Shown here: positions 1 to 8,099 of the stretch, piece after piece
Numbering within the stretch: position 1 is the first letter of the stretch
Layout of the letters: each line of letters begins with the position of its first letter
Assembly (NCBI GenBank): GCA_964596775.1
Contig: CAZQVN010000018.1
Coordinates: 1-64,000, forward strand
Direction: 5' to 3'
Length of the DNA: 64,000 bases
Source of the DNA: CAZQVN01 sp964596775
GTDB lineage: Bacteria > Eisenbacteria > RBG-16-71-46 > JABDJR01 > JAWXBZ01
Translations under genes and position numbers: made by a program
The notes under the pieces: model-generated
What the model saw: only the letters and a program-made list of their open reading frames with translations
Told to the model about the DNA's origin: nothing
Database searches by the model: none

Positions 1-79
1 GCTGGCTGAATGCGTTTTCATCTGCTAACTTAACAAAGAGTGTGACGATGACTGTCCTGCACCCTGGAACGGGGGATCC

Positions 80-1714
80 GTGTCGCTTTTTTCACGCCTT
101 TTCGGCCCCAGATCGAACGCGCATTACACGCAGGGGATCATTCACTTCAACCGGCGGGAGTACGATCGGGCCGCGGCGGAATTCGAGAGCGCCGTGGCCG
201 AGCTCAAGGATCCGAGCAACCCGGACTATGAACTCTCCCGGTTCTATGCCGCGGAGGCCCACGCCAAGCTGGGGCTGGCCCGGTTCTGCCAGAACGATCT
301 GGACGGGGCGGAGGGGGAAATCCGGCGCGCCCTGGCGATCAACGACCGCTTTCCCGACCTGCACTACCAGCTCGGCGTGATCTGCGAAAAGTCCGGTCGC
401 TACGCCGACGCCGAGGCGAGTCTCTCCCGCGCCCTGGAGATCCATCCGGAGTTCGCCGAGGCCCGCTGCTACCTCGGCATCGTCAAGGCGGAAAGCGGCC
501 GCATGGAGGAGGCCCGCGCGGAAATCCTCAAGGCGGCCGATCTCGGCATCCCCATGCCGGAAGCGTTCACGCTGCTGCCGCCGGCCGGCATGCCGGCCAC
601 GCTCCTCAACGATCTGCGGTCCGAGGTGGCCGCGCGTGCCCGGGGGTCTCTGCACCTGACCAATGCTCTCGAGAACTACTCCATGGGCTCGCTGGAGGAG
701 GCGCTGGCGGAACTGCAGACCGCGGTGGCCGGTCACCCGGGCTACGCGGATCTCCGCTGCCGCCTCGGGAGCCTCCTTGCCGAGCTCCTGCGCTTCGACG
801 AGGCGCTGGTACACCTCGACAAGGCCATCGAGATCAACCCCAACTATGTGGAGGCGCGGCTGCATCACGGAATCGTGCTTCTCCAGCTCGGCCGTCCGGC
901 CGACGCCGCCCGAACCCTCGATCACGCCGCCGGAATCGAGCCGGGGTACGCCGATCTGCACTACTTCCTCGGAACGGCCCGGCTCAAGGCCGGCGATCCG
1001 GTCGCCGCCCGGCAGTCCCTCGAGACCGCGCTCCGGATCAATCCGAACTACCAGCGGGCCCGGTTCTACTGCGGGATGGCGGCGTTCGCCGCCGGCGAAG
1101 AAGCGCAGGGCTTTGCCTGGATGAAGGAGGCGATCGAAAGTCACGAATCGATGGGGGGAGGCCGGGTCACGCTCGGGGCGCTCTATCTGCGGCGCGGCGA
1201 GTTCGACAGCGCCGCCGATCAGTATCGCCTGGCGCTGGAAATCCAGCCGGACTATCCGGACCTGCACTACGGGCTGGGGCTGGCGCACATGGGAAAGGGG
1301 CGGAACGGGGAGGCGGCCGCGTCGTTCCGGCGGGCCGTGGAGCTCAACCCGCGGTTCGCGCAGGCGCACCTGAGCCTCGGAAAGGCGCTGGCCCGGGACG
1401 GGGACGGGGCCGCGGCGCGCACGCACCTGCTGACGACGGTGGAGATCAACCCGCGCCTTGCCGACGCGCACTGCCTGCTGGCCGAACTGAACGCCCGCGA
1501 CGGACTGTTCGCCGAGGCGGAAACGGCCTACCGGGCCGCGCTTTCGATCAACGAGGCGTATCTGTCGGCCCGGCTCGGCCTGGGATCGCTGCTGCGACGG
1601 ATCGACCGCGGGGACGAGGCCGATGCGGAATTCCGGAGAGTCCTGGACATCGATCCGCTGAACCCGGTGGCCCGGGCCATGCTGGAGCCGCCGGACACGG
1701 TCGCCGGGCCCTGA
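80..1714 (+). CDS. Tetratricopeptide repeat (TPR) protein
   Basis: A 544-residue protein made almost entirely of TPR units, roughly 13 by eye, with repeated Y/W-x-x-LG and A-x-x-x-x-x-x-AL-x-x-x-P spacing (for example DLHYQLGVI, ARCYLGIV, DLHYFLGTA, DLHYGLGLA). There is no convincing signal peptide or membrane helix; the N-terminus is short and basic (MSLFSRLFGPRS). I chose the GTG at 80 because the TPR reading begins within 20 codons of it. TPR arrays are protein-protein interaction scaffolds and no enzymatic domain is visible, so the specific role is unknown. It stands alone, convergent with rpmB. A short palindrome (1710-1723) overlaps its stop codon. Confidence 0.85.
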   Translation: MSLFSRLFGPRSNAHYTQGIIHFNRREYDRAAAEFESAVAELKDPSNPDYELSRFYAAEAHAKLGLARFCQNDLDGAEGEIRRALAINDRFPDLHYQLGVICEKSGRYADAEASLSRALEIHPEFAEARCYLGIVKAESGRMEEARAEILKAADLGIPMPEAFTLLPPAGMPATLLNDLRSEVAARARGSLHLTNALENYSMGSLEEALAELQTAVAGHPGYADLRCRLGSLLAELLRFDEALVHLDKAIEINPNYVEARLHHGIVLLQLGRPADAARTLDHAAGIEPGYADLHYFLGTARLKAGDPVAARQSLETALRINPNYQRARFYCGMAAFAAGEEAQGFAWMKEAIESHESMGGGRVTLGALYLRRGEFDSAADQYRLALEIQPDYPDLHYGLGLAHMGKGRNGEAAASFRRAVELNPRFAQAHLSLGKALARDGDGAAARTHLLTTVEINPRLADAHCLLAELNARDGLFAEAETAYRAALSINEAYLSARLGLGSLLRRIDRGDEADAEFRRVLDIDPLNPVARAMLEPPDTVAGP

Positions 1715-1723
1715 AGATTCAGG
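1710..1723. repeat. 14-bp palindrome between convergent genes
   Basis: CCTGAAGATTCAGG is a perfect palindrome overlapping the stop codon of the upstream TPR gene and lying about 35 bp beyond the 3' end of rpmB. It could form a small bidirectional 3'-end hairpin, but no T-run follows, so termination is only a guess. Confidence 0.3.
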
Positions 1724-1758
1724 AGATTACCCGGCTCCGGTCGAAGGGACTCCGGCGA

Positions 1759-1974
1759 TCAGGCGGTAACGGCGGAGGGCTTGCGGACGTTCTTCTGGAC
1801 CTTGCCGGAACGGAGGCAGCGGGTGCAGACGCGGATCGTGACGGGGGTGCCGTTCTGGATCGCGCGGACGGTCTGAAGGTTGGGAAACCAGCGCCGCTTG
1901 GACACATTGTGCGCATGGCTGATCTTGTGGCCCCACTGGGACCCCTTGTCGCAAACTTCACATCTACGGGCCAT
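1759..1974 (-). CDS. rpmB: 50S ribosomal protein L28 (bL28), zinc-binding type
   Basis: A 71-residue basic protein with the bL28 signature: an N-terminal MARRCEVCDKG, then GHKISHAHNVSKRRWFPNLQ, then a C-terminal basic segment. It carries two CxxC pairs (C5/C8 and C50/C53), so it is the zinc-ribbon (C+) paralogue type, not the Cys-free form of E. coli. Length is normal for the family. It is a structural component of the large ribosomal subunit. It is divergent from recG with about 110 bp between start codons and convergent with the TPR gene. A GAGGAG-like ribosome binding site sits about 11 nt upstream of the ATG. No L33 gene is adjacent. Confidence 0.97.
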   Translation of the reverse strand: MARRCEVCDKGSQWGHKISHAHNVSKRRWFPNLQTVRAIQNGTPVTIRVCTRCLRSGKVQKNVRKPSAVTA

Positions 1975-2087
1975 CGGAAAGAACTCCTCGGCGCCCCGGC
2001 AACGGGGCGTACCAATCGCGGAAGAAACAGGCCCGGCCGCGAAGGCCAGGCTAAAAGCCCGAAGAATCTATCACAGGGACCCGGCGC

Positions 2088-4214
2088 GTGGCAAGCAGGA
2101 GGATGAGCCCCGATTCCCCGGGCGGCCCCCCGGCCTCCGGACCGGCTCCGGACACCCCCGTCCAGTACCTGAAGGGGGTCGGGCCCCGGAGGGCTGATCT
2201 GCTGGCCCGCCTCGAAATCCGGACCGCCCGCGACCTCGTCATGCACTTCCCCCGCGACTACGTGGACCGGACCCGGCTCGTCACGATCGGCGGGGCCAGG
2301 GTCGGCGATACGGCCACCCTGGTGGCCACGGTGAAGCGGGTCGAGGTGGCCCGCCGCCCCGGGCGGTCCGACACGATCCTGACGATCGAGGACGCCACCG
2401 GCCTCATGCACGCCATCTTCTTCGGCCAGCCGTTCATGAAGCGCTCGTTCCAGCCCGGCGACCGGGTGATGCTCTCCGGCACGGTGTCCCTCTACGACCG
2501 GAAACGTCTCAACAACCCGGAGTGGGAGGTGATGACCGACGAGGAATCCGCCTCGCTCAACGTGGGGCGGATCGTCCCGATCTACCCGTCCACCGCCGGG
2601 CTCACCCAGCGGGCGCTGCGCGGATTCGCGCGGGCCGCCCTCGACGCGGTTCTGCCCGGTCTCGTGGAAACGCTGCCGGCGGAGATTCGGAGCGAGGAGG
2701 GGCTCGTCGGGCGGAAGGAGGCACTGGAGTCGGCCCACTTTCCGGCCGATCAGGGGGCGCTCGACGCCGCCATGCGGCGGCTCGTCTACGAGGAGGCGAT
2801 CCATCTCCAGATACTCCTGCGCTGGATCAAGGTGGAACGGGAGCAGCGGGCCCCGGGGATCGCGTTTCCGCGGGAGTCGGCGCTGGCCCGGAAGATCGAG
2901 GCCGGCCTTCCGTTCGCGCTGACGGAGGACCAGCGAACCGCCCTCGAGGAGATCCGCGGGGACATGGCCGGGCCGAAACCGATGGGACGCCTGCTCCAGG
3001 GTGATGTCGGCAGCGGCAAGACGGTCGTGGCGCTCCTCGCCGCGGCGCATGCCGTGGATGCCGGGTACCAGGCGGCGTTCATGGCCCCGATCGAGACGCT
3101 GGCCGACCAGCACATGGCCACGTTCGAAAAATTCGCCGCCCCGCACGGCGTCCGGATCGTCCGCCTGACCGGGTCGCTCAAGGGGAAGGCGCGGCGCGAG
3201 GCGCTCGAGGCCGTGGCCACCGGCGCCGCGCAGATCGTGGTCGGCACCCAGGCGCTGATCCAGGAGGGGGTTCAGTTCCACGACCTGGGTTTCATCGTCG
3301 TCGACGAGCAGCACCGGTTCGGCGTGTTTCAGCGGGCCGACCTCAAGTCCAAGGGGCGCACCCCGGACGTGCTGGCCATGACCGCAACGCCGATTCCGCG
3401 CACGCTCTACCTGACGAAGGCCGCCGACCTGTCGCTGTCGTTCATCCGGAGCCGCCCCTCCGGGCGCGGGGCGGTCGTCACCCGGGTCACCGGGGAGGAG
3501 AACCGCGAGAAGGTGTACGACGTGCTGGCCCGGGAAGTCGGAAAGGGGCGGCAGGCGTTCGTCGTCTATCCGCTCATCGAGGACTCGGAAAAGCTGGACC
3601 TCAAGGCGGCCACCACGATGGCGGACACGCTGTCCCGTCACCCGCGGTTCCGGGGTGTCGAGGTGGCGCTGCTGCACGGCCGGATGAAGGCCAGGGACAA
3701 GGCGGCGATCATGGACCGCTTCCGGTCCGGAGAGATCGGTCTCCTCGTCACCACAACCGTCATCGAAGTGGGGATCGACGTGCCGAACGCCACGGTCATG
3801 CTCATCGAGCATCCCGAGCGTTTCGGCCTCTCGCAGCTCCACCAGCTGCGCGGCCGGATCGGTCGCGGCCCGGAGAAGAGCTATTGCCTGCTCATCGAGG
3901 AAAAGGGGGGAGGCCCGGCGCATGAGCGCCTGAAACTGTTCGAATCGACGCAGGACGGCTTCGAACTGGCCGAAGCGGACTTGCGGTTCCGCGGGGCGGG
4001 GAGCATACTTGGGATCCGCCAGCACGGCCCCTCCGGCCTCCAGGTCAGGATTCTGGACCCCCTGCGTGATCAGGCCGTTCTGGAAAGGGCGTTCCGGCTG
4101 GCGGAGAGGCTCTCGCAGGAGAATCTCGAGCTTCTCGGACCCGACTGGGCGCCGCTGCGGCGCGAGGTCGAACGCGGCCTGGTTCAGGGTCGACGCTTTC
4201 TCGATGCCGGTTGA
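2088..4214 (+). CDS. recG: ATP-dependent DNA helicase RecG
   Basis: A 708-residue superfamily 2 helicase that remodels stalled forks and branch-migrates Holliday junctions. An N-terminal OB-fold wedge domain (about residues 25-180, with YLKGVGPRRADLL typical of RecG) is followed by the helicase core: Walker A GDVGSGKT near residue 306, DEQH box VVDEQHRFGV near 404, TATPIPRTL near 433, and the QxxGRxGR-type motif HQLRGRIGRG near 588. Length is close to that of E. coli RecG (693). The start is uncertain: GTG 2088 keeps the full frame, while ATG 2103 has AGGAGG directly abutting it, which is too close to act as its ribosome binding site. It is probably co-transcribed with the zinc-finger gene 12 bp downstream. 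Confidence 0.96.
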   Translation: MASRRMSPDSPGGPPASGPAPDTPVQYLKGVGPRRADLLARLEIRTARDLVMHFPRDYVDRTRLVTIGGARVGDTATLVATVKRVEVARRPGRSDTILTIEDATGLMHAIFFGQPFMKRSFQPGDRVMLSGTVSLYDRKRLNNPEWEVMTDEESASLNVGRIVPIYPSTAGLTQRALRGFARAALDAVLPGLVETLPAEIRSEEGLVGRKEALESAHFPADQGALDAAMRRLVYEEAIHLQILLRWIKVEREQRAPGIAFPRESALARKIEAGLPFALTEDQRTALEEIRGDMAGPKPMGRLLQGDVGSGKTVVALLAAAHAVDAGYQAAFMAPIETLADQHMATFEKFAAPHGVRIVRLTGSLKGKARREALEAVATGAAQIVVGTQALIQEGVQFHDLGFIVVDEQHRFGVFQRADLKSKGRTPDVLAMTATPIPRTLYLTKAADLSLSFIRSRPSGRGAVVTRVTGEENREKVYDVLAREVGKGRQAFVVYPLIEDSEKLDLKAATTMADTLSRHPRFRGVEVALLHGRMKARDKAAIMDRFRSGEIGLLVTTTVIEVGIDVPNATVMLIEHPERFGLSQLHQLRGRIGRGPEKSYCLLIEEKGGGPAHERLKLFESTQDGFELAEADLRFRGAGSILGIRQHGPSGLQVRILDPLRDQAVLERAFRLAERLSQENLELLGPDWAPLRREVERGLVQGRRFLDAG

Positions 4215-4226
4215 TGAGGTTTTTCC

Positions 4227-4646
4227 ATGTATCTTCGCTGCCCCGAGTGCAAGACCCGGTACGAAATTTCATCGGTGCGGATTCCCGCCGCCGGAGCCCG
4301 TGTGCGCTGCCCGCGCTGCCGCACCGTGTTCCAGGTTTCGGCCCCGCACAACGGAAACGGAACGGCTCAGCCGGAGGCGGCCAACACCGTGCGGCCCGGA
4401 GCGCCGGTGGATCCCGAGGTGGCCCGGAGGATCGCCAGGGCTCTCGTTTCCGAACTGCTTCTCGGCCGGCGGGAAATGCGCGACGAAGCCATGCAGCAGG
4501 GCGTGATCCTCTCCCGGCTCGGCTACGACATTCTCGACGTGTACGAACGCTACCGCGAACGGGTCGGCGGGCAGCTGGCCGAGGAAACCCGCTTCTTCCA
4601 GGAAGCGGTCAACGAGATCATCGGGGACGGCGAGACGATTCTCTGA
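4227..4646 (+). CDS. MJ0042-type zinc-finger protein
   Basis: A 139-residue protein opening with a zinc ribbon of the MJ0042/zinc_ribbon_5 class: C5-x2-C8 and C28-x2-C31 in MYLRCPECKTRYEIS...RCPRCRTVFQV. The rest is a short linker and a charged helical domain (about residues 55-139, VARRIARALVSELL through FFQEAVNEIIGDG) that recalls the C-terminal helical parts of such proteins in Deltaproteobacteria. No membrane segment is seen. The ATG lies 12 bp after the recG stop with a TGAGG ribosome binding site, so it is translationally close to recG. The function of this family is unknown; a regulatory or adaptor role is inferred only from the finger. Confidence 0.8.
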   Translation: MYLRCPECKTRYEISSVRIPAAGARVRCPRCRTVFQVSAPHNGNGTAQPEAANTVRPGAPVDPEVARRIARALVSELLLGRREMRDEAMQQGVILSRLGYDILDVYERYRERVGGQLAEETRFFQEAVNEIIGDGETIL

Positions 4647-4647
4647 C

Positions 4648-4774
4648 CCGACTCACCGCGCGGCCCGCCGACGCGGGCTGAACTCCCCGAAGGTGCGCGA
4701 GGCCGGCCTCGGCAAGGCGCCCCGACTCACCGCGAGGCCGCCAGATGCATCAGCCTGGCCCCTCGACTCACCGG
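4648..4774. repeat. Three short direct repeats (CGACTCACCG core)
   Basis: The 127-bp gap between the zinc-finger gene and the lipoprotein gene contains CCGACTCACCGCG at 4648-4660 and 4722-4734 and TCGACTCACCGG at 4763-4774. The spacings are 74 and 41 bp. A related CTGACTCACCCCG occurs at about 49782. The gap otherwise holds no coding signal. Confidence 0.45.
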
Positions 4775-4778
4775 CCGT

Positions 4779-5726
4779 CTACTGCCCCGGCAGGCACCCC
4801 GGTTCCGCACCGAACGCCCCGATCTGACCGCAGGTCGTGGAATTGATCAGGGGGGAAGTTTCCGCCAGGCGGTACCCTCCCGGGCAGAAGCGGGGATCGA
4901 CCTGGGCGTTCGTGGATCCCACGTTGCCCCCGGACGCGCACACGTAGTTTCCGTTCCGGCTCTGGAACGCGTTGTTGCAGGTGAGCGTGGGGCTCGACGC
5001 GTTGCTGTCGCAGAAGACGCCGAAGTTCTGGGCGTCGTAGATGTTGTTCGCGATCAGGCTGACGTTCGAGCCGACGTAGAAACCGCAGTCGCCGGCGTGG
5101 ATGACGGTGTTGCGCTCGATCGTGACCGGCGCCCCGTTCGCGGTCGACACGCCGAAGACTCCGGGATTCTCGAACAGGCAGAAACGGATCGTGCCCGTCG
5201 AATTCGCGCCGGAAACGTGAACGCCGTCGCCCCGGTTGTTCCGGAACGCGACCCCGTGAATCAGCGCGTTGGAATCGACCAGTTCGATGACGTCGCGTCC
5301 TCCCCGGAAGTCCAGGTCGCGGATCGTCGAGCCGTCGTGTCCGGACAGCGTGATCCCGGTGACATTGTCCGGGAAGACGATCTCGGGGCGGAGGAACCCC
5401 AGCTTCGCGGATCCGAGAATGGTGACCGGACTCCGCGCGGCGGGGATGGAAAACCCCTTCGTCATCGTGAACACGGGTGTGGAGGTGAACTCGGCGCGGA
5501 TCTCGATCGTGTCGCCGGCGCCCGAGGTTTCCAGCGCCGTGGCCAGTTCCGCCGCGTTCGTCACGATGAGTACGCCGGAGCTGTCGCCCGGGGGTTTCAC
5601 CGGGTCATCGTCGCCGCAGGCGGCGAGACAGATGAGGGCAACCGCCGTCATCGCGGATGCGAAACCACGATGACGCGGGCCACGGAAGGTTGTACGCGTC
5701 TTCAAACCGGATGCGCTCGGCGCCAT
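4779..5726 (-). CDS. Lipoprotein with right-handed parallel beta-helix repeats
   Basis: A 315-residue secreted lipoprotein. The N-terminus has a basic region, a hydrophobic stretch and lipobox LAAC with Cys37 followed by GDDD; Asp at +2 would hint at inner-membrane retention by E. coli rules. The mature part shows beta-helix (pectate-lyase-like/NosD-like) rungs: TGITLSGHDGSTIRDLDFRG, ALIHGVAFRNNRGDGVHVSG, RFCLFENPGVFGVS, TIERNTVIHAG, SLIANNIYDAQNFGVFC. Such proteins bind or cleave polysaccharide, but no catalytic set was identified. I chose the ATG at 5726 because GGGAGGA lies 6-7 nt upstream and it gives a complete signal peptide. It follows the XRE-cupin gene by 35 bp on the same strand. 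Confidence 0.8.
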   Translation of the reverse strand: MAPSASGLKTRTTFRGPRHRGFASAMTAVALICLAACGDDDPVKPPGDSSGVLIVTNAAELATALETSGAGDTIEIRAEFTSTPVFTMTKGFSIPAARSPVTILGSAKLGFLRPEIVFPDNVTGITLSGHDGSTIRDLDFRGGRDVIELVDSNALIHGVAFRNNRGDGVHVSGANSTGTIRFCLFENPGVFGVSTANGAPVTIERNTVIHAGDCGFYVGSNVSLIANNIYDAQNFGVFCDSNASSPTLTCNNAFQSRNGNYVCASGGNVGSTNAQVDPRFCPGGYRLAETSPLINSTTCGQIGAFGAEPGCLPGQ

Positions 5727-5761
5727 TCCTGTCCTCCCGGCGCGGGGCGTTCCGGCTGATG

Positions 5762-6424
5762 TCAGCGGTTTGTCTTCGCCAGGGGAGGCTTGATCTCCGT
5801 GTTGATGAGCGACGACGGGCTGACGATCAGGGCCCGAAAAGGCTCCGCGCCTGTGTTTCGGATCCACTGTTCCTTGTGAGCAGTGACATATGCGGAATCG
5901 CCGGGTTCGAGGGGGACATTCTGGCCGTCCACGCCCAGCGAACATGTGCCGCCGAGAACATACAGGAAATACTCCTCCCCCGTCCCGGGCCGCGTGTTGA
6001 TTCTGAGATCCTCGTGGTGGATTTCCACGAGATAGCCGCTGAGAGCGTCCCGCCCCGAAGACTGGGTCAGCAGGTCAACCCAGGTCGATCCGGCCCTGGC
6101 CACCCGGCGACCCGCGGAAGCGGGGGTCACGCGGACCTGCTGATCGGAAGCATCCTGGAAAAACTCGGCCATCGGAACGCCGAGAGAACGGGCGATCTTG
6201 TGAAGGGTCGAAATGCTCGGGGAGGAGACCCCCCGCTCGATCGTGGAAATCTGGCCGTTCGTGATCCCCACCTGGCGGGCCAGATCCAGCTGAGTCAAGT
6301 GCTTTTCCTTGCGGAGTTTGCGAACTTTGGTGCCCATGTACGAAACGAAATCCCTCTCGCCGGATCCAGACGGCGGTGTTAGGGCGGGCCTCCCGTTTTC
6401 CGTCGGCATTGAACTCACTTTCAT
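5762..6424 (-). CDS. XRE-family regulator with C-terminal cupin domain
   Basis: A 220-residue predicted transcription regulator. A Cro/C1-type helix-turn-helix occupies about residues 32-88 (KVRKLRKEKHLTQLDLARQV, then ISTIERG and SISTLHKIARSLGV), and a cupin_2 domain about residues 140-205 (EEYFLYVLGGTCSLGVDG, LEPGDSAYVTAHKEQWIRN). This architecture is that of PuuR/HipB-like small-molecule-responsive repressors; the ligand is not predictable. The ATG at 6424 has GAAGGG about 9 nt upstream; an in-frame ATG at 6460 would add 12 residues. An inverted repeat (6458-6465/6483-6490) upstream is a candidate operator. The lipoprotein gene downstream is a likely operon partner. Confidence 0.85.
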   Translation of the reverse strand: MKVSSMPTENGRPALTPPSGSGERDFVSYMGTKVRKLRKEKHLTQLDLARQVGITNGQISTIERGVSSPSISTLHKIARSLGVPMAEFFQDASDQQVRVTPASAGRRVARAGSTWVDLLTQSSGRDALSGYLVEIHHEDLRINTRPGTGEEYFLYVLGGTCSLGVDGQNVPLEPGDSAYVTAHKEQWIRNTGAEPFRALIVSPSSLINTEIKPPLAKTNR

Positions 6425-6457
6425 GGTTGTTTTCCCTTCTTCTGCGGCCTCTGGAGT

Positions 6458-6490
6458 CATGCCGGTTGCGTGATGCGGAATGCCGGCATG
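6458..6490. promoter_or_regulatory. Inverted repeat upstream of the XRE-cupin gene (candidate operator)
   Basis: CATGCCGG (6458-6465) and CCGGCATG (6483-6490) are perfect inverted half-sites 17 nt apart. They lie just upstream of the chosen start codon of the helix-turn-helix regulator, which fits an autoregulatory operator. The half-sites are also close enough to form an RNA hairpin in the leader. The 289-bp gap 6461-6749 is noticeably more AT-rich than its surroundings and otherwise shows no gene. Confidence 0.4.
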
Positions 6491-6749
6491 AATTCTTTGA
6501 GGTCCAAGACCATCAAGAACCGTGCCTGTTTAGGGAAATTCAACCGCCGAAAACGGGGTGGGTGGAGCTTAATAAGGTGGGACGAAACGGTGGGGCGATC
6601 TTTAAATCCGCATGAAATAATACATTGTGGTTTCAGGTGAACGGGAATTCGGGGGGCAGGAAATGAAAGTTTTATGACGCGCCGAACCCGTTGTCAGGTC
6701 GGGGGCAACTCGAAAATAATCTCAAAATTCCAGAATCTGGACACGGATT

Positions 6750-8099
6750 CTAGAATTCGGACAAGACAATGTTGAATTTCTTGATTTTCTGATACAGGGA
6801 ACTCCGGGCAATTCCGAGGCGGGCTGCGGCCTTTTCTACCCGTCCGTTCTCGTCCCGGAGCACATATTCGATATGCTTGCGTTCCAGTTCCAGGAGCGTG
6901 AGACCGGCATCCGGGTACCCGGGATTGGCGGTCGGGGCATTGAACCGGAGATCGCGGCCGTTCAGTGTGTCCCCTTCCATCAGCAGCAGGGCGCGTTCGA
7001 GCACGTTGCGCAGTTCCCGGATGTTCCCGGGCCATGGATAACGGCTCAGCACATCCGCCGCTTCGGGGGTCATCCGGACGCGGCTTCTCCCGAAGTCCTG
7101 GCCGAACCCGGCCAGGAAGTGTTCGGCGAGGATGGGGATGTCCTCCTGCCGGTTGCGCAGCGGCGGCACCATCAGGGGGATCGTGGAGATCCGGTAGAAC
7201 AGGTCGCCGCGGAACCGGCCGTCGCGGACGAGCTGGCCGAGATCCTGGTGAGTCGCGCCGAGAAGGCGAATGTCGACCCGCCGGGTGCGGACATCGCCGA
7301 GTCGGTGAAACTGTTTTTCCTCGAGCACCTTGAGGAGCCGCGGCTGGATGTTCGCGTCGACATCCCCGATTTCATCCAGGAATACCGTTCCCCGATCCGC
7401 CACCTCAAGCAGCCCGGGCTTGCTGGCCACGGCGCCGGTGAAGGCCCCCTTCTCGTGCCCGAACAGCTCGGTTTCGAGAAATTCACGGGTCAGCCCGGCG
7501 CAGTTCAGGTCCACGAACGCTTCGTCGGCCCGCGGCCCCTGGTCGTGCAGCCAGCGGGCGAGAATCCCCTTGCCGGTGCCGGTTTCCCCCTGGATGAGGA
7601 TCGGGCTTTCCGAGGAGAGCACTTTCCGGGCCTGTTCGGCGAGGTCCACGATCGCCCGGCTCGTTCCGAGGAACGGGTCCACGGCGCGGCGGCCGCGCAC
7701 GGTCGTGCCCGCCATCGCCTTTCTCTGCACTTTCTGGTTCTCGATGAGGCGGCGGATCACGATGAGCAGGGCGGGCAGCTCGAGGGGTTTCGTGAAGAAC
7801 TGCTCGGCGCCCTCCTTGATCGCCTGCACGGCGAGATCGATGGATCCGTGCCCCGTCAGGATGATGACCGGGACGATCGGGTCGATCGCCTTGAGGCGCG
7901 GCAGCAGCTGCAGCGCGTTCCCGTCCGGAAGCCGGTAGTCGAGGAGCGCCACATCGGGGCGGGACGCGCTGAACGCCTCCAGCGCGGACTTGATGCTGTC
8001 CGCCTCCTCGACGTCGAACTTCTGGACGGCAAGATACTCCCGGACCGCGAAGCGGGCCCCGGCGTCGTCGTCCACGAGAAGGACCTTCTTATTGGCCAT
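6750..8099 (-). CDS. NtrC-family sigma-54-dependent response regulator
   Basis: A 449-residue activator. Receiver domain (about 5-120) has acidic pair DDD at 10-12 and phospho-acceptor D54 (ALLDYRLPDG). AAA+ domain (about 145-380) has Walker A GETGTGKG, sigma-54-contact loop GAFTGA and Walker B VFLDEIGDV. A Fis-type helix-turn-helix is at the C-terminus (AAARLGIARSSLYQKIKKFN). It would activate sigma-54 promoters when phosphorylated by the upstream kinase. The start at 8099 (MANKKVLLVDDD) overlaps the kinase stop by 11 bp; an in-frame ATG at 8141 would add 14 residues without domain support. Target genes are not evident; no -24/-12 element was seen next to this pair. Confidence 0.93.
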   Translation of the reverse strand: MANKKVLLVDDDAGARFAVREYLAVQKFDVEEADSIKSALEAFSASRPDVALLDYRLPDGNALQLLPRLKAIDPIVPVIILTGHGSIDLAVQAIKEGAEQFFTKPLELPALLIVIRRLIENQKVQRKAMAGTTVRGRRAVDPFLGTSRAIVDLAEQARKVLSSESPILIQGETGTGKGILARWLHDQGPRADEAFVDLNCAGLTREFLETELFGHEKGAFTGAVASKPGLLEVADRGTVFLDEIGDVDANIQPRLLKVLEEKQFHRLGDVRTRRVDIRLLGATHQDLGQLVRDGRFRGDLFYRISTIPLMVPPLRNRQEDIPILAEHFLAGFGQDFGRSRVRMTPEAADVLSRYPWPGNIRELRNVLERALLLMEGDTLNGRDLRFNAPTANPGYPDAGLTLLELERKHIEYVLRDENGRVEKAAARLGIARSSLYQKIKKFNIVLSEF

